Below are positions 1 through 8,158 of a stretch of 32,191 bases of DNA, piece after piece (position 1 is the first letter of the stretch; each line of letters opens with the position of its first letter). The position numbers and the translations under genes were made by a program. The notes beneath the pieces were generated by a model. It was not told the origin of the DNA. It worked only from the letters and a program-made list of their open reading frames with translations, and did no database searches. The DNA comes from Bacteroides sp. (GTDB lineage: Bacteria > Bacteroidota > Bacteroidia > Bacteroidales > Muribaculaceae). The stretch covers positions 422,870-455,060 of the forward strand of contig JAMPBC010000001.1 in the NCBI GenBank assembly GCA_023666905.1, in the 5' to 3' direction.

Positions 1-2
1 AA

Positions 3-335
3 CAGAGAGCGGCTTTTGACTTGGTAAATGAATTAGGGGTGAGTGCAAAAATATCATCGCTTAGAATTGACGACGACTGCTACATAATGAAGTTTCAGGC
101 ACCGGAACGTTTCGTTGGCGTGGAGTACACATCGCTGAATCTGGAAAAGGAGTTCCACCTTAAATTAATATCGGCCACACGCCCCGGGATAAGCCGCAAT
201 GTGCTTGGCCTGGAGAAGAAACGTCAGAAACTTATAGAGCAACTCGACGGCCAGAAGGTGGAAGATGGTGATGTGTTCGTGTGCCAGGGGTCGGCGCAGG
301 CCTACAAACAACTTTACGAACATCTGCAAAACTGA
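3..335 (+). CDS. C-terminal part of a TrkA-C (RCK_C)-type protein, truncated by the window edge
   Basis: The reading frame is open from the first bases of the window and ends at a TGA, so only the last ~110 residues are seen and the real start lies upstream. The segment resembles the regulatory RCK_C/TrkA-C domain found at the end of potassium channels, Trk/Ktr regulators and some anion transporters. It has an alternating strand/helix start around PERFVGVEY, a mid-section LKLISATRPG, and a closing VEDGDVFVCQGSAQAYKQL that fits the usual 'GD.l...G....l..l' end of that domain. In the family this domain binds a small ligand and gates the transporter. Whether the missing N-terminal part is a membrane channel or a cytoplasmic NAD-binding subunit cannot be told. 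The codon at 21 is only an internal TTG and should not be taken as the start. Confidence 0.55.
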   Translation, partial: QRAAFDLVNELGVSAKISSLRIDDDCYIMKFQAPERFVGVEYTSLNLEKEFHLKLISATRPGISRNVLGLEKKRQKLIEQLDGQKVEDGDVFVCQGSAQAYKQLYEHLQN

Positions 336-430
336 CAACGACCATTACTCCTTATATAATATTTATAGCCCATTCAATAAAATAGGGGCTCTCAGGAAAA
401 TACTTTGACGGATTACGACGTATTACGATG

Positions 431-458
431 AGCGGGAGCCCCTTTCGGGACTCCCGCT
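431..458. terminator. Hairpin between convergent genes, probable bidirectional terminator
   Basis: An 8-bp perfect stem (AGCGGGAG at 431-438, CTCCCGCT at 451-458) encloses a C-rich/G-rich inner segment that can extend the pairing. It lies between the stop of the TrkA-C-type gene and the stop of the leftward lipoprotein gene. No strong T-run follows on either side. An upstream segment near 385-392 (AGGGGCTC) could also pair with 436-443, giving an alternative fold. Confidence 0.5.
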
Positions 459-485
459 GCACAATCGTTATATTAATCAACTGAA

Positions 486-2174
486 TTATTTGATAACATT
501 CGAAATATTGAAGTTGGCAAATTCAAGGTCGTTCAGAGCCATGTTGGCAAGAGAGTTGTCAAGCTGGATGGCTTTGTTGAGGTTTGAGGTAACCATTGAG
601 GCGTTGTTGGTGCGGGCACCGAGAACGGCCATGAGATAGTAAGTGGTGGCATCAGGGTTAGCAACGTTGCTGAGAGTGTTCTTGGCAGCGGCATAGTCCT
701 TGGTGAGGAGCTGAGCCAGACCGGCGTTGTTGCTCTTGCTTGAGCCGAAAGCTTTAACGGCAGCGGCATTGTCGCCCTGAGTCAGATAGTAAACACCGAG
801 AGCTTCGCCGAGGCCTTCAAGACCGGCAGCATTGCTGAAGCTGCGGTTGGCACCGGCGTAATCTTTGTTCACGAGCTGAACGAGACCCTGGTTCATGGCA
901 ACTTCGGAGCTGTTGGGAGCAAGCTTGTTGGCCTTGTTGAGGTTGGCAATTGCTGATGTATAGTCCTTGTTGATGTACTGGGCTTTGGCAAGGTTGTTGT
1001 AGCCACGGTAGTCGTTAGGATAGATGTTGGTTACCTGCTCGTAAATCTGAGCTTTGCGGTTGTTGTCGTCGGTGAGGGTGGCTGCATAAAGAAGCTCGTC
1101 GACAGAGAGTTCTTTAGGATTGGTTTGAGCGAGGTTGGCAATTTCCTCATCGCTCTTGCCAATGATGTTAACCGATGCAGTGATGTGGCTGCGACGGAGT
1201 TGGGGAAGAATCTGATCGGCCAAAGTTTCAAAAACGTTGGCGAGATTGCGGATTTCCTGCTCACGTACTTCGGGGTCCTTAACATTTGAAAGAACGCTCA
1301 GAATAAGATCCTTGTCCTGAATGTTGCTTGCGGCAACGAGCTGCTGGAAGCCTTCCCAGTCCTCGGCAGTGAACTGTTTGGTGAGTTCGCCAAATTCAGT
1401 GATTTTGTCTTTTTTGAGCTGGCCTTCAAGATAAGCGGTGGTGTTCTTTTCGCGGTTCTCGGCAAGACGCTGGTTGAAGTCGTAAGCACCTTCGGGCGAA
1501 GCGTAAGAAGAAATGTTGATTTCTTCAATTTCGCGGTTGGGAGCCTGCGAGGCCTCGAGCAGTGTGGCGTTGAGGTCCTTTACACCCTGAGAATCAAGTT
1601 CGCCCTGGCGGATGTTGGCCTGATTGATTAGGAAGCGGATGTCGGCAGTGTATTTTTCGTTGATAATACGCTGGAACTTGTCGTTGGCAGTTGCGGGGTT
1701 AACAGTTGCGGGGTCGGCAAGAGCGGCTGTTGCAATGATGCCGTCGGCCACTTTCACTTGCGGAAGCACGTACTGGTTGTTGCCTTGCTGAACATTGAAG
1801 GTAAGGTAAAGCTCGCTCTTCTGCATGTCGGGGGTATAAGCATAGTTCACCGGAATTGTGAGTGTACCGCCGTTGCTATAGTTCACCACGGGGTTATTGC
1901 CGCGAACTTTTTCACCTTGATAAGCTACAGAACTGCCGGCTTTCTGCTGGTCGCCGTAAACAAGCACGGGAGTAACTGTTACAGTAGCATTTTTCTTGAA
2001 GAATTTTGCGGGGATGTTACCGGTTACGGTGGCGGGAACGGTTGAGCCTACAACTTCCAGAGGATTAGGGTTGGTAGTAAAATAATCGGCCTTGAACTGG
2101 CTCATTTTACTGTTACACCCGGTGAGAAGCACCAATCCTCCGAGTGCCAAGGATGAATAAAGAATCTTTTTCAT
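486..2174 (-). CDS. Lipoprotein with OmpA-like segment and C-terminal TPR repeats
   Basis: A 562-residue predicted lipoprotein: a short charged N-terminus, a hydrophobic stretch, and a lipobox LTGC with Cys20. Residues about 40-145 look beta-rich (VTVTPVLVYG, LTIPVNYAY). A middle part at about 215-340 contains ISSYASPEGAYDFNQRLAENR (residues 221-241), which resembles the peptidoglycan-binding OmpA/MotB pattern where 'SPEG...N..L...R' is a landmark. From about residue 360 there are TPR-like helical pairs with the W-L-G-Y-A-F-A-P type spacing (YRGYNNLAKAQY, SEVAMNQGLVQL). It probably sits in the outer membrane facing the periplasm and acts as a scaffold linked to peptidoglycan; the exact role is unknown. 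Similar TPR/OmpA-like lipoproteins are common in Bacteroidales. A promoter with the Bacteroidetes -7 motif lies about 50 bp upstream. The gene appears monocistronic. Confidence 0.8.
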   Translation of the reverse strand: MKKILYSSLALGGLVLLTGCNSKMSQFKADYFTTNPNPLEVVGSTVPATVTGNIPAKFFKKNATVTVTPVLVYGDQQKAGSSVAYQGEKVRGNNPVVNYSNGGTLTIPVNYAYTPDMQKSELYLTFNVQQGNNQYVLPQVKVADGIIATAALADPATVNPATANDKFQRIINEKYTADIRFLINQANIRQGELDSQGVKDLNATLLEASQAPNREIEEINISSYASPEGAYDFNQRLAENREKNTTAYLEGQLKKDKITEFGELTKQFTAEDWEGFQQLVAASNIQDKDLILSVLSNVKDPEVREQEIRNLANVFETLADQILPQLRRSHITASVNIIGKSDEEIANLAQTNPKELSVDELLYAATLTDDNNRKAQIYEQVTNIYPNDYRGYNNLAKAQYINKDYTSAIANLNKANKLAPNSSEVAMNQGLVQLVNKDYAGANRSFSNAAGLEGLGEALGVYYLTQGDNAAAVKAFGSSKSNNAGLAQLLTKDYAAAKNTLSNVANPDATTYYLMAVLGARTNNASMVTSNLNKAIQLDNSLANMALNDLEFANFNISNVIK

Positions 2175-2225
2175 AATGAATTTTAGGTATAGAGTTTAAT
2201 TTTCAATGCAAAATGTGATTACGCG

Positions 2226-2259
2226 CAAATTTACATCATTTTCTTGAATAAAATGCAAA
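2226..2259 (-). promoter_or_regulatory. Bacteroidetes-type promoter for the OmpA-like/TPR lipoprotein gene
   Basis: Read on the minus strand there is TTTG (2259-2256), a 22-bp spacer and TAAATTTG (2233-2226), a perfect TAnnTTTG -7 box. The spacer is slightly longer than the usual ~20 bp. It sits about 50 bp before the start codon. Confidence 0.5.
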
Positions 2260-2372
2260 TTACATTAAATTTTTTTTAACACATGCAGTTGGCGCTCCGG
2301 ACCCGCGACTCATCGCAGGACGAACAACTGATTTTTATAACCACAGCGGTGTTCCGCGCGCTGTATCGGGCT

Positions 2373-2954
2373 CTAATTTTCCTCGGAAGCCTCTTTGGCA
2401 GTCGGTTCGGCAGGAGTCGCTTTCGGGGCATCCTCGGCAGGGACGGCGGCAGCTGTTGATGCGGAGTCGGTTTTGGCCACGGGAGCCACTGACGTTGTTC
2501 CGCCATCCGCCTCATCTTCAATGGAAGAGCCGTCGGCTTCCTCGTTAAGAATGTCGCGATACTTGTCGGCAATCTCCGAAAGATTAACATGAGCCGAGGC
2601 GGTGGCTCCGGCAATAGCTTCCTTGAATTCATCGCCGCGATCCATGAGAATGTCGTACGTGTCAAGATATTTTCTCATGTACTCCAATCGCTTTCCCGAA
2701 CCGGAGGGACCTTGTTCGTTCCGGGCAATCTCACTCAACCCTACAAGCACTGATACGCCCTGCTGCGGCGTTAGGAAATCGGCTTCAAGGGCAAGCGAGT
2801 CGATGGTTGCGGCCGAGGCAAGAGCATTTTGGCCCATAAACGAAGCGTAATCTGCGCCATTACCGTCCGCTGAACCGGACGAGGTTTTGCCACCCGAACA
2901 GGATGCGAGAGAAAGCACTAAAGCAGACAATAATACTATTTTGAATTGTTTCAT
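2373..2954 (-). CDS. Small lipoprotein of unknown function with an acidic, Ala/Pro-rich tail
   Basis: I do not recognise a family. The 193-residue product starts with a clear lipoprotein signal (MKQFKIVLLSALVLSLASC, Cys19), followed by a Gly/Ser linker. Residues about 36-135 are predicted helical with a regular pattern (YASFMGQNALASAATIDSLA, RLEYMRKYLDTYDILMD, VNLSEIADKYRDILNEEA). The last ~55 residues are low-complexity, rich in Ala, Glu, Pro and Thr, and probably disordered. It is encoded in the same direction as the OmpA-like/TPR lipoprotein gene, about 200 bp upstream of it. That gap contains the downstream gene's own promoter, so the two are probably separate units. A likely place is the periplasmic face of a membrane. 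An overlapping 129-aa frame is a shadow: it is very Arg/Pro-rich and has no signal. Confidence 0.7.
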   Translation of the reverse strand: MKQFKIVLLSALVLSLASCSGGKTSSGSADGNGADYASFMGQNALASAATIDSLALEADFLTPQQGVSVLVGLSEIARNEQGPSGSGKRLEYMRKYLDTYDILMDRGDEFKEAIAGATASAHVNLSEIADKYRDILNEEADGSSIEDEADGGTTSVAPVAKTDSASTAAAVPAEDAPKATPAEPTAKEASEEN

Positions 2955-3340
2955 GATTGACAGGGGTTATGAACTGATTTTAAACTAATTTCAAAATGTC
3001 AAACTCAGAACTGACCGAAACCGCATCCTTAACACTTCGGCTTCTTTCCGGCCGGTTTTCTCGCTTTCATCGGTCTCGATGGAACCCCATCGCTCCCTCT
3101 TCAAACTCAAAATTATATCGGAAATAATCTCGAATTGTTAACTTGTAATAAGTTTAAATCAGTTCCATATCCGCTGACAAAGATAACAAATATTTTGTAA
3201 ATTTCGGGAGGGTGTTGAAATAATTGCACAACCCGCAAAATTGTAGTACTTTTGTGTTTCAAAAGCAAGGCGGTTTCACAGCTATTGCAACTCTGCACAA
3301 ACACTTGATGTCCGCCTGAAATTACAGATAAAAGCCAATC
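2955..3340. other. 386-bp intergenic region between divergent genes
   Basis: No credible gene is seen. On the right it holds the promoter of the MATE gene (3224-3254). On the minus strand a TAATTTTG -7-like box at 3115-3108 could serve the small lipoprotein gene, but it lacks a convincing -33 TTTG and would leave a leader of about 145 nt. An 84-aa leftward frame (3113-3367) overlaps the MATE start, has no protein-like features and was not accepted. Confidence 0.5.
3224..3254 (+). promoter_or_regulatory. Bacteroidetes-type promoter for the MATE transporter gene
   Basis: TTG at 3224-3226, a 20-bp spacer, and a perfect TAnnTTTG -7 box (TACTTTTG, 3247-3254). The spacing matches the known Bacteroidetes promoter form. 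The leader would be about 80 nt. Confidence 0.55.
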
Positions 3341-4720
3341 ATGAAATCCGTTCAGGGAAACCTCCAACTCCTTGCCACCGGCAAGATTAGCCGACTGCTA
3401 TGGGACTATAGCCTGCCCGCAGTGGTGGGTATGCTTGTGATGTCGCTTTACAATGTTATTGACCGCATTTTCATTGGCCAGGGCGTCGGTGCCGAAGCCA
3501 TAGCCGGCCTGGCGATAACATTTCCGGTGATGAACATTTCGGCTGCCTTAGGAGTGCTCATAGGCGCCGGTGCAAGCGCCCGAGTGTCGATAATGCTCGG
3601 GGCTAAGAACCAACGTGGAGCCGAGATTGTGTTGGGAAATTCACTCACCATAATCCTCATCAACTGCACCATTTATCTGACACTGTTCGGAATTTACATT
3701 GACGACATTCTGCGATTGTTCGGCGCGAGCCCCACCTCCCTGCCCTATGCACGCGACTTCATGCTCTACATCCTTCCGGGCATGCTCGTGATGAACATAG
3801 GCTTCACGCTCAACAACATAATGCGTTCGTCGGGCTATCCGGTCCAAGCCATGATAAGTATGTTTGTAGGGGCCGGCATAAACCTTCTGCTTGCGCCACT
3901 GTTCATCTTTGTGTTCCACATGGGCATTAAGGGAGCGGCCATTGCCACCGACATTGCCATGACCATTTTCGCGGCAAGAGTTGTGTTGCATTTTTGCCGT
4001 AAGGAAACAACTCTTCGCTTCACCCGCGGAAGTTTCAAGTTGCAATGGCCCATTGTTTTAGGCATTATCGGCATCGGCGCGGCCCCTTCGCTCGTAAATC
4101 TTGCAAGCTGCTTCATTAATGTCATTATTAACAAGAGCCTTTTTGCCTACGGAGGCGACAGCGCGGTTGCGGCCGCCGGGATTTTCGTAACGGTCACCTC
4201 ACTGCTCACCATGGTGGTGGTGGGCATCTGTCAGGGCATGCAACCAATTGTGGGCTACAACTATGGAGCCGGAACATTGTCAAGGCTCAAGCGCACCTAC
4301 CTCATTGCGGTGTTGTGGAGCTCGATTGTGGTAATCGTGGGCACAGTGATAGGACTCACTTGCCCATCGCTAATTGCACGGGCATTCACCACCGACGCCA
4401 CGCTAATTTCAGTTACCGACAATGCACTGACGTTATCAATGGTAATGTTTTGGATGGTTGGTTTTCAAATTGTTTCCACAAACTTTTTCCAATCCATCGG
4501 CAAGGTGGGAAAATCCATTTTTCTCAGCCTCACACGTCAGGTGCTGTTTCTGATTCCCCTGCTTTTGGTTCTCCCCGGCCGCTTCGGGCTTGACGGAGTG
4601 TGGATTGCATTTCCGGTCAGCGACATGCTTGCCACGCTGGTGACATTTTTCATGGTAATTTGGCAGCTGAAAAGAATCACCCGCGAAAACCGGGCCCGAG
4701 CGCCTGAAGGTGCGCAATAA
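3341..4720 (+). CDS. MATE-family multidrug/cation efflux transporter
   Basis: A 459-residue polytopic inner-membrane protein with about 12 hydrophobic segments arranged as two similar halves, the usual size and layout of MATE (MatE) exporters. These use a Na+ or H+ gradient to expel organic cations and drugs. Family features near the start include LLWDYSLPAVVGMLVMSLYN followed by DRIFIGQGVGAEAIAGLAITFPV, the typical first-helix segment. In the second half, VGICQGMQPIVGYNYGAG is the family's conserved loop (GxQPxxxYNYGA). The ATG at 3341 directly precedes MKSVQGNLQLLATGKISRLL, a short cytoplasmic N-terminus as expected. The closest subgroup is probably the DinF/NorM-like MATEs widespread in Bacteroidales; the substrate is unknown. 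It is transcribed alone from its own promoter. A small 6-bp hairpin (4741-4756) follows but lacks a T-run. Confidence 0.92.
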   Translation: MKSVQGNLQLLATGKISRLLWDYSLPAVVGMLVMSLYNVIDRIFIGQGVGAEAIAGLAITFPVMNISAALGVLIGAGASARVSIMLGAKNQRGAEIVLGNSLTIILINCTIYLTLFGIYIDDILRLFGASPTSLPYARDFMLYILPGMLVMNIGFTLNNIMRSSGYPVQAMISMFVGAGINLLLAPLFIFVFHMGIKGAAIATDIAMTIFAARVVLHFCRKETTLRFTRGSFKLQWPIVLGIIGIGAAPSLVNLASCFINVIINKSLFAYGGDSAVAAAGIFVTVTSLLTMVVVGICQGMQPIVGYNYGAGTLSRLKRTYLIAVLWSSIVVIVGTVIGLTCPSLIARAFTTDATLISVTDNALTLSMVMFWMVGFQIVSTNFFQSIGKVGKSIFLSLTRQVLFLIPLLLVLPGRFGLDGVWIAFPVSDMLATLVTFFMVIWQLKRITRENRARAPEGAQ

Positions 4721-4764
4721 CATTGTTATACAACATACTTTTCTCCAAGCGGAGAATGCTTGAG

Positions 4765-4800
4765 GTGCAAGAAATTAAAAATTTAACAAAAAACTTGCAC
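4765..4800. repeat. Inverted repeat GTGCAAG-N22-CTTGCAC overlapping the glycogen-operon promoter
   Basis: Perfect 7-bp arms at 4765-4771 and 4794-4800 are separated by 22 bp of very A/T-rich DNA. The right arm overlaps the -33 element of the promoter at 4794-4825. The geometry would suit a dimeric regulator binding two half-sites, or looping, but no regulator gene lies next to it. Confidence 0.35.
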
Positions 4801-4825
4801 GTTAACCATTTTGTCACTATTTTCG
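4794..4825 (+). promoter_or_regulatory. Probable promoter of the alpha-glucan operon
   Basis: CTTG (4794-4797), a 20-bp spacer, then TATTTTCG (4818-4825), one base off the TAnnTTTG consensus. The predicted leader is about 50 nt and A-rich, ending in an ATG at 4885. Confidence 0.45.
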
Positions 4826-4884
4826 CAATAATAAAACAAAACAAACATAACACATACCCTCTGAAATACTAAAACCAAAATTAC

Positions 4885-6828
4885 ATGAGCTACTTGAAAT
4901 TTGATAAAAACCTCATGATTAATTTGGAGCAGTCGCTCATGAAAGAGACGCTCCGAACAAATCAGGCGGGGGCTTATCACTGCACCTCGGTGGTGGAATG
5001 TAACACCAGAAAGCAACATGGACTGCTGGTGATTCCCATACCCGAATTTGACAACAGCTGGCATGTGATGCTTTCGTCACTTGACACATCGGTAATTCAA
5101 CACGGGGCATCCTTCAATCTCGGTTTGCATCGCTACAGCGGAGGAGTGTACAGCCCTAACGGACACAAGTACATCCGCGAGTATGATTACGACAACGTGC
5201 CCCGGACCACTTACCGCGTGGGCGGTGTGATTCTCACAAAAGAAAAAATTTTCATATCGCATGAGAACCGTATCTTAATCCGCTACACTCTTCTCGAAGC
5301 CCACTCCCCCACAACACTCCGCTTCCGCCCCATGCTCGCATTCCGCGAAGTGAATCAGCTGGTAGTGGCCAACGACGCTCTGAATCCTGACTGTCCCGAA
5401 GTGAACAACGGCGTGAGCTGCTGTCTTTATCCCGGCTATCCCAGCCTTTACATGCAGTTCAACCGCAAGCCCACCTGGCACTATGAGCCCAATTGGTACA
5501 AAGGCTTTGAATACATCAAGGACATGGAGCGTGGCGTACCCTACACCGAGGACCTTTGGGTGCCCGGCTACTTCGATGTTCCAATCAAGAAAGGCGAATC
5601 CATAATTTTCTCCGCCGGCATTTCAGAGGTATCTCCCCGCTCGCTTGGAAAAATGTACGAGAACGAAATTGCCACACGCACCTGCCGCACCAGTTTCTTC
5701 AACTGCCTTAAAAATGCAGCCAAGCAATTTTATTTGCGCGACAAGGACGGCATGTTCCTTCTTTCCGGCTATCCTTGGGGTAAAATTCTTGCCCGCAACA
5801 CCTTCATGGCCCTACCGGGCACAACAATCGCCATTGACCATCGCGCGGACTATGAGGCCATAATGGAAACCGCCTCTAAAGCACTGCATCATTATATGCT
5901 CACCGGTGAGTCCGACAACCGCATCCGCGGCATTGATTTGCCCGACATCCCCCTTTGGTGCATCTGGGCTTTGCAGCAGTATGCAAAAGCTTACGGCGCA
6001 GAAAACGCGCGTGAACGGTATCTGCCGCTCATCACCGAGATAATGGAGTACATTCTGGACAACCGCCATCCCAACCTTCAAGTTGTTCCCGACGGAATGG
6101 TGCGCACAGTAGGCACCGACTCTCCGGTTTCGTGGATGAACGCGGCATGGGGAGGTCGTCCCGTTGTGCCCCGCACCGGATTCCTTGTTGAATTCAACGC
6201 TTTGTGGTATAATGCCCTGATGTTCGCGGCCAACCTCACCGAAGGGATTGCTGACCAATCGGCGCTTCACGACCGCATGCTTGCCGTGGCCGAAACGCTC
6301 AAACCGGCTTTCATCAACACATTCCTCAATGACTATGGTTATCTCTATGACTATGTGAACGATAACTATGCCGATCCGTCCGTTCGCCCCAACATGGCAG
6401 TAGCCATTGGTCTTGACTACTCGCCGCTTGACCGCCGTCAGCGTAAAGGAGTGCTTGACGTGGTTACACGCGAGCTTCTCACTCCCAAAGGCTTGCGCAC
6501 ACTTTCGCCCAAGAGCTTCGGCTACCGTCCGTTCTATCTCGGCTCGCCCGAAGAACGCGAAATGGCATTGCACAACGGCCCGGCACGTCCTTGGCTTTTC
6601 GGCTTCTATGCCGATGCTTATCTGCGCGTGTTCGGCCATAGTGGCGTAAGCTACATTGACCGTATGCTCATTGGCTACGAAGATGAAATGACCAACGGAT
6701 GCATTGGTTCGCTCTCGCAACTCTATGATGGCAACCCGCCCTTCGGAGGCCGCGGAGCAATCAGCCACGCCACCAATGTGGCCGGCATTCTCCGAACCAT
6801 AACCACCCTTAAAAAATTCACCATTTAA
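4885..6828 (+). CDS. Glycogen debranching enzyme family protein (GDE_N + GDE_C, GH133-like) with altered active-site residues
   Basis: A 647-residue cytoplasmic protein. Residues about 20-240 match the GDE N-terminal beta domain (NQAGAYHCTSVVECNTRKQHGLL at the start). From about 285 on it is the (alpha/alpha)6 barrel GDE_C domain with recognisable signatures (PRTGFLVEFNALWYNAL at 429-443). In this family the barrel removes alpha-1,6 branches. Three positions normally acidic are amides here: N305 in ARNTF (family GRDTF), N419 in SWMNA (family TWMDA) and Q612 in SLSQLYDG (family SISEIFDG). I checked the codons (AAC, AAC, CAA). The last two correspond, as far as I recall, to the catalytic acid and base of the family. 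Full length and no frameshift argue against simple decay. It is first in an operon, 24 bp before the glycosyltransferase gene. Family assignment is firm; activity as a debrancher is doubtful. Confidence 0.88.
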   Translation: MSYLKFDKNLMINLEQSLMKETLRTNQAGAYHCTSVVECNTRKQHGLLVIPIPEFDNSWHVMLSSLDTSVIQHGASFNLGLHRYSGGVYSPNGHKYIREYDYDNVPRTTYRVGGVILTKEKIFISHENRILIRYTLLEAHSPTTLRFRPMLAFREVNQLVVANDALNPDCPEVNNGVSCCLYPGYPSLYMQFNRKPTWHYEPNWYKGFEYIKDMERGVPYTEDLWVPGYFDVPIKKGESIIFSAGISEVSPRSLGKMYENEIATRTCRTSFFNCLKNAAKQFYLRDKDGMFLLSGYPWGKILARNTFMALPGTTIAIDHRADYEAIMETASKALHHYMLTGESDNRIRGIDLPDIPLWCIWALQQYAKAYGAENARERYLPLITEIMEYILDNRHPNLQVVPDGMVRTVGTDSPVSWMNAAWGGRPVVPRTGFLVEFNALWYNALMFAANLTEGIADQSALHDRMLAVAETLKPAFINTFLNDYGYLYDYVNDNYADPSVRPNMAVAIGLDYSPLDRRQRKGVLDVVTRELLTPKGLRTLSPKSFGYRPFYLGSPEEREMALHNGPARPWLFGFYADAYLRVFGHSGVSYIDRMLIGYEDEMTNGCIGSLSQLYDGNPPFGGRGAISHATNVAGILRTITTLKKFTI

Positions 6829-6852
6829 CCCGCCATAATAGAAATTCAAGTA

Positions 6853-8115
6853 ATGAAAGCATTAATGTTCGGGTGGGAATTTCCACCTCATATCCTTGGC
6901 GGACTCGGAACCGCAAGCTACGGACTCACCAAAGGCATGTGGGAATGTGGCGACATGGAGATAAGCTTTGTAATCCCCAAACCGTGGGGCGATGAAGAGC
7001 GCTCGTTCGCCAATATTATCGGCGCTTCGCAAGTACCCGTGGTGTGGCGCGATGTAAATCGCGAATATGTTCAGGAACGGATTGGCAACGTGATGAGCCC
7101 CGACCTCTACTTTGACCTGCGCAATCACATTTATGCCGACTTCAACTATCTGCACACCAACGACCTTGGTTGCATTGAATTTTCCGGCCGCTATCCCGAC
7201 AATCTTCTTGAAGAAATAAACAACTACTCCATTTGTGCCGGTGTGATTGCCCGCACGCTGGACTTTGACATAATCCATTCACACGACTGGCTCACTTACC
7301 CTGCAGGCATCCATGCCAAGCAAGTAACCGGCAAGCCTCTTGTTATCCACGTCCATGCCACTGACTTTGACCGCTCGCGCGGAAAAGTCAACCCCACGGT
7401 GTTTGGTATTGAAAAGGATGGCATGACCCACGCCGACCACATTATTACCGTGAGCAACCTTACCCGCCAGACGGTTATTGAAAAATACGGCATTGATCCG
7501 GCCAAGGTAACTACCGTGCATAACGCAGTGACTCCGCTTAGCGACGAGTTGCTCAACGTTCAGGTGAAAAAACCGAAGGAAAAAATTGTAACCTTCCTTG
7601 GACGAATCACCATGCAGAAAGGACCGGAATACTTTGTTGAAGCCGCTGCAAAGGTGTTGAAGAACAATCACAACGTACGTTTTGTCATGGCCGGCTCGGG
7701 CGACATGATGGACAAAATGATTCAACTGGCTGCCGAACGCGGAATAGCTGACCGCTTCCACTTCCCCGGTTTCCAGAAAGGCAAGCAGGTTTATGAAATG
7801 CTAAAAGCCAGCGATGTCTACATCATGCCCTCAGTCTCGGAACCGTTCGGCATTTCGCCCCTTGAAGCCATGCAAATGGGCGTTCCCTCAATTATTTCAA
7901 AACAGAGCGGTTGCGCTGAGATTCTCAATAACGTAATCAAAACCGATTATTGGGACATCGATGCCATGGCCGATGCCATTCACTCCATTGTAACTTATCC
8001 GGCAATGTATAACCAGCTGCGCGAAGATGGCCTTGAAGAGGTGAACCGCATCACCTGGGACAAAGCCGGCGCAAAAGTGATTGACATCTATAGCAAAGTA
8101 ATAAACAACAAATAA
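6853..8115 (+). CDS. GT-B glycosyltransferase, glycogen synthase-like (GT4/GT5 type)
   Basis: A 420-residue cytoplasmic protein with a two-Rossmann-domain GT-B layout. The N-terminus FGWEFPPHILGGLGTASYGL (residues 6-25) holds the Gly-rich loop that in glycogen/starch synthases binds the nucleotide-sugar phosphates. HSHDW (142-146) is the usual domain-I signature. LGRITMQKG (249-257) supplies the expected Arg/Lys pair. EPFGISPLE (330-338) is the E-x7-E motif of retaining GT-B enzymes. All motifs look intact. The likely reaction is transfer of glucose from ADP- or UDP-glucose to an alpha-1,4-glucan; donor specificity cannot be read from the sequence. It lies between the debranching-family and GH57 genes with gaps of 24 and 43 bp, an order I believe is common in Bacteroidales. 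A standard glycogen synthase (GlgA) may exist elsewhere, so it might act on another glucan. Confidence 0.88.
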   Translation: MKALMFGWEFPPHILGGLGTASYGLTKGMWECGDMEISFVIPKPWGDEERSFANIIGASQVPVVWRDVNREYVQERIGNVMSPDLYFDLRNHIYADFNYLHTNDLGCIEFSGRYPDNLLEEINNYSICAGVIARTLDFDIIHSHDWLTYPAGIHAKQVTGKPLVIHVHATDFDRSRGKVNPTVFGIEKDGMTHADHIITVSNLTRQTVIEKYGIDPAKVTTVHNAVTPLSDELLNVQVKKPKEKIVTFLGRITMQKGPEYFVEAAAKVLKNNHNVRFVMAGSGDMMDKMIQLAAERGIADRFHFPGFQKGKQVYEMLKASDVYIMPSVSEPFGISPLEAMQMGVPSIISKQSGCAEILNNVIKTDYWDIDAMADAIHSIVTYPAMYNQLREDGLEEVNRITWDKAGAKVIDIYSKVINNK

Positions 8116-8158
8116 CCATTCCAACACACTCACCTCAACACCAAAAACAATAAAGATT

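Noticed and set aside
410-430. Short direct repeat ATTACGA-CGT-ATTACGA
   Set aside because: Two 7-bp copies in an intergenic region are too little to call a functional element or a CRISPR-like repeat.
2276-2665. A 129-codon leftward frame overlapping the small lipoprotein gene
   Set aside because: It is extremely Arg/Pro-rich, has no sensible start context and overlaps, in another frame, the well-formed 193-aa lipoprotein gene.
3641-4045. A 134-codon leftward frame opposite the MATE gene
   Set aside because: It is antisense to a strongly supported transporter and has no protein-like features.
4741-4756. A perfect 6-bp hairpin after the MATE gene as a terminator
   Set aside because: The stem is short and no T-run follows, so I do not call it a terminator.
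5812-6849. A 345-codon leftward open frame opposite the debranching-family gene
   Set aside because: It lies entirely antisense to a clear coding gene with strong family motifs. It has no recognisable domain, promoter or signal, and its composition is what is expected from the sense-strand codon bias.
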